Positions 57,990 to 64,000 of a stretch of 64,000 bases of DNA are shown piece after piece. Each line of letters starts with the position of its first letter. Within the stretch, counting starts at the first letter, position 1. A program made the position numbers and the translations under genes. The notes under the pieces were generated by a model that worked only from the letters and a program-made list of their open reading frames with translations, ran no database searches and was not told the origin of the DNA. Source of the DNA: a virus; the IMG/VR virus record IMGVR_UViG_3300023257_000013, positions 45,387-109,386 of that record; one strand, written 5' to 3'.

Positions 57990-58211
57990 CTACTGTACCG
58001 TTGTACTGCCACTCCCATTGGGCTTTTGTAGCGCCAAGGCACGTATCCGAAGTTGGGCAATAAACTGCCCCACTATCGTCCCCTTCTTCTCCTGGAGGAG
58101 AAGGCGGGTCGGGGGTGATACTATCTGGGCGCTCTTTTTCAAGGACCAGTAGATGGTTCCGTCATCTGCGATGTACTCGTAAATCCGGGTGGTACCTGTG
58201 GTCTTATCCAT
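57990..58211 (-). CDS. Small conserved-looking phage protein
   Basis: Translation probably begins at ATG 58211 (CTGGAG seven bases upstream), giving 73 aa; starts further upstream at 58229 or 58274 lack a clear ribosome site and run into a palindrome. It begins MDKTTGTTRIYEYIADDGTI and continues YWSLKKSAQIVSPPTRLLLQ, then a helix. It is the first gene of the neck operon as seen in this window. Function unknown. Confidence 0.55.
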   Translation of the reverse strand: MDKTTGTTRIYEYIADDGTIYWSLKKSAQIVSPPTRLLLQEKKGTIVGQFIAQLRIRALALQKPNGSGSTTVQ

Positions 58212-58268
58212 TAGCGACTCCAGTGTCATCAGGGTGATCGTATAGGCGGCAAAACGGATCAGACAGGA

Positions 58269-58304
58269 TGTCACACGGTGTGTCAGACTATGGCGTTATG
58301 TCTG
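58269..58304. repeat. Palindromes upstream of the neck operon
   Basis: An imperfect 17-base palindrome (58269-58285, TGTCACAC-G-GTGTGTCA pattern with one mismatch per arm) overlaps an inverted repeat CAGAC...GTCTG (58284-58304). They lie 60-95 bases before the first neck-operon ATG and may be operator sites for a dimeric regulator. Confidence 0.45.
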
Positions 58305-58459
58305 ATGGTGATATAGCAGACCCGACCCGGCGGGAGTTACCGCCCGCTTTGTAAAGCTGCACGGATGATGGTCAGTCGCTTAGAGTCCGTTCTCCTAAAC
58401 TGACTCAATCGAGGACAAGCCTTGATTGAAGTTAGGTTCCTGCCCAACCAGTAGTTTCA

Positions 58460-58479
58460 CTTGATTCAAATGAATCAAG
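58460..58479. repeat. Perfect 9-bp inverted repeat, operator-like
   Basis: CTTGATTCA-AA-TGAATCAAG, 9-bp arms with a two-base centre. The half site resembles CTTGATTGAAG about 40 bases to the left (58420s), which suggests a set of related binding sites. Confidence 0.55.
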
Positions 58480-58560
58480 CCAGAGCTTCCAGGACAGCAG
58501 GCTGTAACCGAGGAACTCCCGGTCATTCACAATCGTTAAGACTGCTAAGTTCTTCAACGA

Positions 58561-58607
58561 TTTGGATTTTACGGTGAGGTCTTTCCTCACCAACCACCAA
58601 ATCCAAA
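58561..58607. ncRNA. Two-stem hairpin, possible structured RNA
   Basis: An outer stem TTTGGATTT / AAATCCAAA (58561-58569 with 58599-58607) encloses an inner stem GGTGAGG / CCTCACC (58573-58579 with 58585-58591) with a five-base loop. There is no U-tract for either strand. It could be a leader RNA element, an RNA processing site or a DNA cruciform. Strand is unknown. Confidence 0.4.
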
Positions 58608-58751
58608 ATCCCAAAGAACAGTTTGAAGAGCTTGGCTATCACCTTTACGCTAAATACGATAGGAATGAGGGATGACCAAGTCAAGGACTTTTGAGTCCCT
58701 TCCCGACTGGTGTCCTCATTAAAAGGCTGTTTTGACCTACTGTTAGCAACC

Positions 58752-58943
58752 CTACGAGACATGTTCCAAAGCCTCAGGATGGATGTGCCAGGAGCCCCAG
58801 TCGTCCTTACAGACAACTCTGAGGGATGGTGTCAGGGCCAGCCGTTTCACGGTGAAGGTCACACCCAAAAGACCCCGCTCCATTGCGGAAACAGGGTGGG
58901 CAACGATCACGCTGTCCCCTGGCTTGAAAGTGACGTCGCTCAT
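58752..58943 (-). CDS. Small SH3/KOW-like beta-barrel protein
   Basis: A 63-aa protein with an excellent ribosome site (GGAGGACAAG before ATG 58943). It begins SDVTFKPGDSVIVAHPVSAM and continues GLLGVTFTVKRLA, a short KPGD-x-V ... GxxG-x-FTV pattern of small SH3/KOW-like barrels, and closes with HIHPEALEHV. Many phages carry such small proteins. It is divergent from the plus-strand pncC pair, with 136 bases between. Function unknown. Confidence 0.6.
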   Translation of the reverse strand: MSDVTFKPGDSVIVAHPVSAMERGLLGVTFTVKRLALTPSLRVVCKDDWGSWHIHPEALEHVS

Positions 58944-58982
58944 CTTGTCCTCCTACACCACAACTACTCAGCGGATCGGTAG

Positions 58983-59061
58983 GATGATCCCCTGTCAGGC
59001 ATACCCCCGTCTACCCCAACGAGAACCCAACGGGATCATCTCCGGCGCTGTTGGAGTAGAC
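58983..59061 (+). ncRNA. Leader with H-type pseudoknot topology upstream of the pncC operon
   Basis: Two interleaved inverted repeats: GATGATCCC (58983-58991) pairs with GGGATCATC (59032-59040), and GTCTACCCCAAC (59009-59020) pairs with GTTGGAGTAGAC (59050-59061; one mismatch). The order 1-2-1'-2' is that of an H-type pseudoknot. The last arm ends seven bases before the GGAGG of the 58-aa gene, so folding could hide the ribosome site. A translational riboswitch or protein-binding leader is possible. Since the arms are inverted repeats, DNA operators or a leader of the divergent minus gene are alternatives. Confidence 0.5.
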
Positions 59062-59079
59062 CCTTGTAGGAGGTGACCA

Positions 59080-59256
59080 ATGTCCGATTTGACCACGGTG
59101 GAAGGTGTCAAGGCGCTCATGGCGAGTTCCAAGTCCTACCCGGAATGGGACAACAACTGCATCAAGGTAAAAGCGGCCAACAACGGCTGGCCTGTTTTCT
59201 GGGGCGAAGCGATCCTCGGATCGGGCCTGATGATGCAGGTCGCTGCCTCCTGGTAA
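59080..59256 (+). CDS. 58-aa protein leading the pncC operon
   Basis: The ATG at 59080 has GTAGGAGGTGACC upstream. The protein begins SDLTTVEGVKALMASSKSYP and has a Trp/Asn-rich middle (EWDNNCIKVKAANNGWPVFW), ending VAASW. There is one Cys and no membrane segment. It ends 15 bases before pncC, which has its own GGAAGGAG site, so the two are co-transcribed. I do not recognise it; small size and position suggest a cofactor or a quickly evolving phage protein. Confidence 0.7.
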   Translation: MSDLTTVEGVKALMASSKSYPEWDNNCIKVKAANNGWPVFWGEAILGSGLMMQVAASW

Positions 59257-59271
59257 GGGAAGGAGATTACC

Positions 59272-59778
59272 ATGACTGACATTGCGGAGAAACTGGTAGC
59301 CGAACTCGACAAAATGGGGGTCCACATCTACACAGTGGAGTCCTGTACAGGCGGAGCGCTGGCATCTGCCATCACGAATATCCCCGGAGCCAGCGAGGTT
59401 TTCCGGGAGGGTTCCGTGGTCTACGGCAACGCAGCCAAGGAACGTCTGGATCACCGCCTGGGTCGTGAGGGACACGTCGCCCGACTCATTCAAAGTCACG
59501 GTGTCTACAGCCCCGAAATCGCCGCCGACTTGGCGGAAATGGGGGCGGAAATGGCTGACATCGGGGTGGGTGTCACAGGCACCCTGTCACGGGAAGACCC
59601 CGCCAACCCCCGCTCAGATGTGGGAATCGCCTACATAGGTGTGGCGGCACTGGGGAACAAAGCGATCACCTGCTTCGTGTACGTAGACGCCAAGCTGTCT
59701 CGGACAAAGGCCAAACAGCAGATCGTGGAGGAGGCGTTAGGGATGGTGCTGGACGTGCTGGAGGCACAAAGAACCTAG
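59272..59778 (+). CDS. pncC: PncC/CinA-C type nicotinamide-nucleotide amidase
   Basis: A 168-aa single-domain protein matching the CinA C-terminal (PncC) family, about 160 aa in bacteria. Hallmarks are YTVESCTGGALASAITNIPG with the nucleophile Ser24, VVYGNAAKERL with the family Tyr51 and Lys56, then YSPEIAADLAEMGAEMADIG and GVTGTLSREDPANPRSDVG, IAYIGVA. The family turns NMN into nicotinate mononucleotide and ammonia, feeding NAD resynthesis. In a phage this could restore host NAD after DNA repair or NAD-depleting defence. One deviation: the usual TG(I/V)AGP motif reads TGTLSREDP here. It sits on the plus strand, convergent with the 547-aa gene (4-base overlap). Confidence 0.86.
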   Translation: MTDIAEKLVAELDKMGVHIYTVESCTGGALASAITNIPGASEVFREGSVVYGNAAKERLDHRLGREGHVARLIQSHGVYSPEIAADLAEMGAEMADIGVGVTGTLSREDPANPRSDVGIAYIGVAALGNKAITCFVYVDAKLSRTKAKQQIVEEALGMVLDVLEAQRT

Positions 59779-61418
59779 TTGATCCAACCGTACTTGCCGG
59801 TATCCAACTTCCAGTACCACTTCTCCTTATCAACATCCCATCCGACAGATCCAATGTTCAACCCGTTGGAACCACCAGAGGGGTGGGTGTAGCCCCACTG
59901 AATCTTACACCATGAGGGTTGCCACCACTCCACGCTGATGTAGAGCTTATCGAACAGGGACCCAAACCCCTTGGGGCTCTTCACCGGATACTCCCGGTTC
60001 TCTATACCCTGGATGGCGAAAGGCAACTCAGCCTTCTTAGCGAAGACCTTCAGCGCCTTCAGCGCCCCCTCTTCGTCCTCGGGGTGTGACAGAGCAGCCC
60101 CCTTCCAACGCTGCTTCTCGTAGGTCTTCCAGTCGCCAGGCTTCGTAGCAGGGCCGGGCTTTTTCTGCCCGCCTGGGCCACCATGTTGCGTAACGTAACA
60201 GCGGTCCTTCTCGTCGCCGGTCTCGTAGTAGCACTTACCCTTCGGCTTGGGTTGCCACTTACCGGGACCTCGGACATCGGGACCAGACTCACCGTAGCCC
60301 TTGCCCCCCTCACCGTGCTCACGCCCGGCGAACAGTTCGTCACCGCAATCGCAGGCCACCATGTCGAGGTAACGGGCAGCAATCCTTGTTGCTGAGTTGG
60401 CCATAGCCTTCTTCTTTTTTCCCATGTCCCATTCGATACCGTAGTCATTCCACCAACGAGGGTTCTTTTTAGCTTCTGCCCCCCAGTCTCCGGCGTGAAA
60501 ACCCCGGTCCAGAGTCTTAAGCATCTTTTCGTTATATGTTCGGAGGTACTCTACAGCAGCAAGCTCCAAGTCCCCATCACGACCCACATCATAACGATGT
60601 GCTAGTTCCGATGCCAGACCCTCGTAGTTCCAAGATCCTAGTTCGGACCAGATCCATTCAAGTTGAAGTGGCGTGGCCTTTTCCACCACCTTAAAGACCG
60701 CTTTCTTCTTAGCAGCATCGTCCGGTGCCCCATCTAAAACGGCAAGGAAAGCGTCAGCAAACTTCTTCGGAACATCCCAAATGGGAAGATCGTCTTTGCC
60801 TTCCTTCTTACTCAGATACTTCAGCATATCAACAGGGTTATCTACGGCTGCCTGCGAAAGCTTCTCTGGAACTTTGAACGACTTCATCCGCAAAGCCTCA
60901 GGAGAGGGCAGTGAACCACTAGGGGCAGTCTGCTCCTTTTTCTTTGGCTCCTTTTTCTTTGGCTCCTTTTTCTTTGGCTCCTTCGCATCAGGCTTCGCTG
61001 CCGGGGACTTATACATGGGGGAATCCTTAAACCCCTTATTCTCCAAAAGAGCTTTGACAAGCCCCATGAACTCAGCAGGAGTCATAGTCTCCACTTTCTT
61101 TTTAGTCCCTGGTGAGGCCCCAGCCAAAAACTTCTTCATGACCTGGGCATCTGTCTGCTTATCTCCCGACAGGGATTTAGTCTTCTTGGCAAACGCCTCG
61201 ACCTCATCGGCGTCAGTGAAATAAAGGTTACCTTTACTCATCAGGGCACTAGGGTACCTGTATCTCTTCTGGGGCTGTTTCCCCTCCGGTTCCTTCTTTT
61301 CGGACTCCCCACCAGATTCCGCCACCGAGTGCTTTTTCGGGTCAGCCTTAGGATGTTCCTTAAGGTACTTCTTCAGGGCCTCTTCTGAGGGGAACTCCGT
61401 GGCCATTCGGGTACTCAT
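59775..61418 (-). CDS. Lys/Gly-rich putative virion protein
   Basis: About 547 aa from ATG 61418 (GGAGG upstream; a GTG at 61448 is weaker). The start, SEEALKKYLKEHPKADPKKH, is a familiar opening of large-phage proteins of unknown role. A KKEP-type low-complexity stretch at ~155-175 is encoded by 15-bp repeats. A folded helical middle (LPSPEALRMKSFKVPEKLSQ) leads to TRIAARYLDMVACDCGDELF near residue 345; ARIAARYL-like motifs recur in virion proteins. A Gly-rich basic part follows, then a beta domain (LYISVEWWQPSWCKIQWGYT) to the end. It is probably packaged or structural, but nothing proves it. Confidence 0.55.
   Translation of the reverse strand: MSTRMATEFPSEEALKKYLKEHPKADPKKHSVAESGGESEKKEPEGKQPQKRYRYPSALMSKGNLYFTDADEVEAFAKKTKSLSGDKQTDAQVMKKFLAGASPGTKKKVETMTPAEFMGLVKALLENKGFKDSPMYKSPAAKPDAKEPKKKEPKKKEPKKKEQTAPSGSLPSPEALRMKSFKVPEKLSQAAVDNPVDMLKYLSKKEGKDDLPIWDVPKKFADAFLAVLDGAPDDAAKKKAVFKVVEKATPLQLEWIWSELGSWNYEGLASELAHRYDVGRDGDLELAAVEYLRTYNEKMLKTLDRGFHAGDWGAEAKKNPRWWNDYGIEWDMGKKKKAMANSATRIAARYLDMVACDCGDELFAGREHGEGGKGYGESGPDVRGPGKWQPKPKGKCYYETGDEKDRCYVTQHGGPGGQKKPGPATKPGDWKTYEKQRWKGAALSHPEDEEGALKALKVFAKKAELPFAIQGIENREYPVKSPKGFGSLFDKLYISVEWWQPSWCKIQWGYTHPSGGSNGLNIGSVGWDVDKEKWYWKLDTGKYGWIN
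60933..60982. repeat. 15-bp tandem repeat, about three copies
   Basis: Units of CTCCTTTTTCTTTGG begin at 60933, 60948 and 60963 and encode KKEP-type repeats in the Lys-rich protein. They are exact copies, consistent with slippage. Confidence 0.8.
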
Positions 61419-61460
61419 CGAAAACCTCCAGTTAGACCCTTCTGTCACATCCTCAGAGGT

Positions 61461-61892
61461 TTATAGAGGCTCTACCGCAACAGTGGGATCTGCAACCCAG
61501 GGATGGTCCGGACCAGCACCCCTACACCATTTCGAATCAGTCGAGGCCCAGCGACAACGGTTCTCTCCACGCTTCCCATGCTTCAAGGCGTACTCAGCCC
61601 GCATAGCCTCCCTTCTGTCCTGATAAGGTCCGAACAAGGCACGAGGTATCCAGGGTCGCCCCCTGAACGTACTCCGGGCACCACCGGAAAGGTCGCCGTT
61701 GTGCTGGCGTAAACGGCGACGTGGGTTGTTTGTGGCTCCCACGTAGGTGTATCCGACCCCCTTCTTCGTCAGGACCGTCAGAGACTGAATAACATAGACA
61801 TGCCAAAACTTACAGGGCGGCTCAGAGTAGGCTTCCCTGAAGAGCTTGGCGGGGAACGGCTTCGATGACTTCCTGCGTCTTCTTCGTTTCAT
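61461..61892 (-). CDS. GIY-YIG nuclease-domain protein
   Basis: A 143-aa protein. After a basic start (KRRRRRKSSKPFPAKLF) come HVYVIQSL and YTYVGATNNPRRRLRQHNGD, the GIY/YIG strands with the catalytic-region Arg, then GARSTFRGRPWIPRALFGPY and REAMRAEYALKHGKRGENR with the likely catalytic Glu. This layout matches the SLX1/UPF0213 branch of GIY-YIG proteins. It could be a homing endonuclease or a DNA repair/recombination nuclease. It starts 68 bases from the divergent 103-aa gene. Confidence 0.83.
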   Translation of the reverse strand: MKRRRRRKSSKPFPAKLFREAYSEPPCKFWHVYVIQSLTVLTKKGVGYTYVGATNNPRRRLRQHNGDLSGGARSTFRGRPWIPRALFGPYQDRREAMRAEYALKHGKRGENRCRWASTDSKWCRGAGPDHPWVADPTVAVEPL

Positions 61893-61960
61893 GGGATCAT
61901 CTTACCACAGGCCAGAGTAGTTAAGGTGAGGGGCAAATGACCCCGTAAAGGAGACCCACC

Positions 61961-62272
61961 ATGGACCCGATGGTCACGTTCACGAAGACCGGAGACAAGG
62001 AAAGCGGAGCCAACGTATACAAGGTTGCAGTCGACGGAGTCGTCCAAGGCTACCTCTACAAGGGGTACGAAATGGGTGCCGGACGCTGGTGCGCCGGATA
62101 CTTAGGCCACTTCGAAGGTGGCTTCAAATGGCAATTCCAGGATGAGGAACACATCCACTACCCTCACTACATGAACCGCCGGTTCGACACCCTCAAGGAC
62201 GCCAAGGGGAAGCTCCCCGCTCTCCTCGCCACTGCCGCCAGACGGAACGCCGCCGCAGGGGGTGCCCTGTGA
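61961..62272 (+). CDS. Small protein coupled to the tandem-HTH gene
   Basis: A 103-aa protein with AAAGGAGACCCACC before ATG 61961. It begins DPMVTFTKTGDKESGANVYK and is beta-rich with many aromatic and His residues (YLYKGYEMGAGRWCAGYLGH, HIHYPHYMNRRF), then an Ala/Arg-rich helix. Its stop overlaps the next start (GTGA), so it is translated with the HTH-repeat gene. I do not recognise a family; partner or regulator of the downstream protein is a guess. Confidence 0.65.
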   Translation: MDPMVTFTKTGDKESGANVYKVAVDGVVQGYLYKGYEMGAGRWCAGYLGHFEGGFKWQFQDEEHIHYPHYMNRRFDTLKDAKGKLPALLATAARRNAAAGGAL

Positions 62273-63315
62273 ACGCCATTGACTGGACCCTCTGGGACAA
62301 ATGGCTGGGAACCTATCCTGACCCCACGATTGCCCACATGGTCGGCACCTCAGCCACCGCCGTATGGGAACACAGGACAGCCCTCGGCATCGCAGCCTAC
62401 ACAGGATACGGTGACAAGGACCGCAAGGACACAAACTGGAACTACTGGGGCCAATTCCTGGGCCTCTGCTCCGACGCTGCCCTGGCCCGTGCAACAGGAC
62501 TCGCCCGCCTCACCGTGCGGAGCCAAAGGCTCAAGAGGGGCATCGCTGCCTTTGACCCTTGGGCGCATCTGGACTGGACTGACGTGCCCCTGGGACGGAA
62601 GTCGGACAAGGTCATCGCCACACAGATGGGCTGTCCCACCAACGTCGTCAAAAAGGCAAGACGGGAACGAAACATCCCACCCACGAATGAGCCCTACATC
62701 TGGGACGTTTCCTTGTTTGGTGTCCTATCAGACTGTGAGATCGCTCGCCGTATGGGTTGTGCCCCAAGCGCAGCCACTCTCGCCCGCCACAGGTTCGGCA
62801 TACCCTCTCTCACCCCTGGCGTCAACAGAGGGTCAAAGGGCATTGACTGGGACAAACAACCCCTCGGCCAAATGCTAGACGGACACCTCGCCCGTCAACT
62901 GGGTGTTGACCCCGGTGGTCTCCGGCGGCAGAGAATAAAACGAGGAATCCCGAACTATGTCGCACCCCAAAACACCTACTGGGACAAGCAACCCCTCGGA
63001 CAAATGAAGGATGCGGTTCTCGCCCGTCAACTGGGAGTAGGGGCCTACGTTGTGAGATTGCAACGGGTGAAACGAGGGATCCCGAGCTACAAGACTCCCA
63101 AGCCAGCGAAAGTCAAAAAGGTCAAACCTGATCCCTGGGTGAAGGCTGAACTCGGAAAAGTCCCGGACAGGATAGCGGCATCCCGAATGCATGTCAGCTT
63201 GGCGGCAGCACGAAAGGAACGCCTCCGCAGGGGTATCTCCCCTTGCCGGAAGCGTATCCCGAAATACCCGGCACTCCGAGCGATGAAATTCAGGATTGGT
63301 GTGAGGATCTACTAG
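62269..63315 (+). CDS. Protein of about seven tandem HTH-like repeats
   Basis: A 348-aa protein beginning at GTG 62269. It consists almost entirely of ~45-residue units sharing W-x(4,5)-LG-x(3)-D-x(2)-(I/L)A-x(2)-(L/M)G, then a V-x(3)-R-x(3)-GI ending. Examples: WDKQPLGQMKDAVLARQLGV and WDKQPLGQMLDGHLARQLGV (units 5 and 6, nearly identical), WTDVPLGRKSDKVIATQMGC (unit 3), WDVSLFGVLSDCEIARRMGC (unit 4). The last unit is more degenerate and the end is very basic. Each unit reads like a small homeodomain-like trihelical HTH, so the protein could track along a long DNA site. No nuclease motif is seen. Function unknown; a DNA-binding regulator or a host-takeover protein is plausible. Confidence 0.75.
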   Translation: MNAIDWTLWDKWLGTYPDPTIAHMVGTSATAVWEHRTALGIAAYTGYGDKDRKDTNWNYWGQFLGLCSDAALARATGLARLTVRSQRLKRGIAAFDPWAHLDWTDVPLGRKSDKVIATQMGCPTNVVKKARRERNIPPTNEPYIWDVSLFGVLSDCEIARRMGCAPSAATLARHRFGIPSLTPGVNRGSKGIDWDKQPLGQMLDGHLARQLGVDPGGLRRQRIKRGIPNYVAPQNTYWDKQPLGQMKDAVLARQLGVGAYVVRLQRVKRGIPSYKTPKPAKVKKVKPDPWVKAELGKVPDRIAASRMHVSLAAARKERLRRGISPCRKRIPKYPALRAMKFRIGVRIY

Positions 63316-63322
63316 CTAGGGG

Positions 63323-63649
63323 TCAGCGCTTCATCGGCATCTTCCCGTCAGAGTGCTGCAACTGCTTAAGTACCAGGGCACGCTCAACCTCACGCCGCTC
63401 GTCACCCTCCATCCACTCAAGCATCCCTCGCAGATCAGAAGCTGGGACTCCCAGGTAGGGGTTCGGCTCCAGGGTGTCCTCAAAGACGTGCCCCTCCAAG
63501 CTATCACCGGGCAGAACCGCCCTGCAGGCATCCTCGGCATCCGTCCTGGGGAGGAACACCTCAGGCTCGGTCTCAGCAGCCACATCCTGGAGGGTCGGGA
63601 AGTCAGGGCATCCCTCAAGCAACTTCTGAACTTGGTTTCGGGTGTTCAT
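63323..63649 (-). CDS. Small acidic protein of unknown function
   Basis: A 108-aa protein with GAGGTTGCG before ATG 63649 and a strong sigma70-like promoter 37 bases upstream. It begins NTRNQVQKLLEGCPDFPTLQ, is acidic in the middle (LPRTDAEDACRAVLPGDSLE), and ends with a helix (GDERREVERALVLKQLQHSD). It converges on the HTH-repeat gene with seven bases between. I do not recognise it. Confidence 0.55.
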   Translation of the reverse strand: MNTRNQVQKLLEGCPDFPTLQDVAAETEPEVFLPRTDAEDACRAVLPGDSLEGHVFEDTLEPNPYLGVPASDLRGMLEWMEGDERREVERALVLKQLQHSDGKMPMKR

Positions 63650-63685
63650 CGCAACCTCACCGCCCGTAGTATGTGGGCACTGAGG

Positions 63686-63714
63686 ATTATAGACTGAAGA
63701 GGGTTACTTGTCCA
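63686..63714 (-). promoter_or_regulatory. Sigma70-like promoter
   Basis: TGGACA (63714-63709), 17-base spacer, and a perfect TATAAT (63691-63686), 37 bases before the ATG of the 108-aa gene. The -35 overlaps the end of the preceding gene. It is the best host-type promoter in the window. Confidence 0.7.
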
Positions 63715-64000
63715 ACGATGCAGGTTGCATCAGTTTGCTGTAATCGAACCTCGTACCCAGAGCGTCCGTGATGGATACGGGGTCACCCTGGTACTCGAAC
63801 ACCCGCCTATTGTACATGAGAGCATGAGCAGGACATTTGATTTTTCCCTCTGCAAAAGCCACACCCTTAGCCGTTGCCCGCCACATCCCGGAGGTCCGCT
63901 TAGTGCCCCCCTCAACCTCCGCCTGAGTGACCGCCAACCCCCAAGAAGCAAGGTAGGAATAGTCCCGTCCCGTATATGTGCAATCTCGGTGATGGACCCA
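63704..64000 (-). CDS. Phage protein of unknown function (N-terminus cut by window edge)
   Basis: The frame is open from 64000 to the TAA at 63704, giving at least 98 C-terminal residues; the start lies outside. It reads VHHRDCTYTGRDYSYLASWG, then LAVTQAEVEGGTKR, GMWRATAKGVAFAEGKIKCP and ITDALGTRFDYSKLMQPASL. The GMWR-x-T-x-x-G-x-x-F and LGTRFDYSKL elements look like a small winged-helix-like module that I have the impression is common in phage hypothetical proteins. A Cys near each half and nearby His residues could bind zinc. Function unknown. Confidence 0.55.
   Translation of the reverse strand, partial: WVHHRDCTYTGRDYSYLASWGLAVTQAEVEGGTKRTSGMWRATAKGVAFAEGKIKCPAHALMYNRRVFEYQGDPVSITDALGTRFDYSKLMQPASLDK

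Larger units (their letters stand above)
58275..58751. other. 477-base gap without a convincing gene
   Basis: The frames here are short, lack ribosome sites and are AT-richer in the middle. The region contains the palindromes at 58269-58304, a 20-base perfect inverted repeat at 58460-58479, TCAATC/GATTGA arms at about 58404-58428, and a two-stem hairpin at 58561-58607. It is upstream of the long minus-strand structural operon and is probably its control region. No clear -35/-10 pair was found. Confidence 0.55.

Noticed and set aside
58432-58816. Two minus-strand reading frames of about 60 and 97 codons in the 58.3-58.75 kb gap
   Set aside because: They lack ribosome sites, overlap each other, one overlaps the well-supported 63-aa gene, and their sequence runs through palindromes. 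I see no family resemblance.

Overview
The window reads as the tail-morphogenesis region of a large contractile-tailed (myovirus-type) bacteriophage genome with fairly high GC. Nearly all genes lie on the minus strand, are tightly packed, and are often linked by ATGA, TGATG or TAATG overlaps. The host cannot be named from the sequence. Several bacterial sigma70-like promoters are visible, and I found no tRNA, integrase or CRISPR array.

Reading the minus strand from right to left, that is 5' to 3' for most genes, the order is as follows. (1) About 64-57.5 kb: small hypothetical genes, a lysine-rich putative virion protein, and accessory genes that include plus-strand islands (a protein made of seven HTH-like repeats; a PncC/CinA-C type NMN amidase behind a pseudoknot-shaped leader) and a GIY-YIG nuclease. 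(2) About 57.5-49 kb: a neck/head-completion module with a zinc-knuckle neck protein, an HK97-gp10-like protein, an actin-fold ATPase, two tandem paralogues and an FmdB-like zinc ribbon, interrupted by a Vsr-like homing endonuclease. (3) 49-43.6 kb: an unusually large tail sheath protein of 1769 aa. (4) 43.6-37.7 kb: a cargo island lying between the sheath and tube genes. It holds a zinc-finger/NUMOD3/Vsr-like endonuclease, a plus-strand Hsp20, a regulator that joins a T5orf172-like domain to a MerR-type HTH, and a VIT-VWA protein. (5) 37.5-19 kb: tail tube, two putative assembly chaperones, tape measure, two paralogous baseplate proteins, a baseplate hub with a lytic-transglycosylase domain, a gpV/gp5-like spike, an HNH endonuclease, and a small Gly/Ala-rich protein. 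(6) 19.2-1 kb: an 11.4-kb gene for a 3804-aa virion protein, an IS1341-type TnpB element sitting at its stop codon, further structural proteins, and the baseplate wedge pair (gpW/gp25-like, gpJ/gp6-like) running off the left edge.

The structural genes build one machine: neck, contractile sheath around a tube whose length is set by the tape measure, and a baseplate with a cell-wall-degrading hub and a spike. The non-structural genes are mobile nucleases or probable host-takeover or counter-defence cargo. The most notable candidate for an undescribed system is the coupled MerR-type regulator / VIT-VWA / divergent Hsp20 cassette with its TTGACAG-repeat control region. Others are the pncC leader pseudoknot, the tandem-HTH protein, and the TnpB element whose insertion seems to have split and then re-created a coupled start codon.
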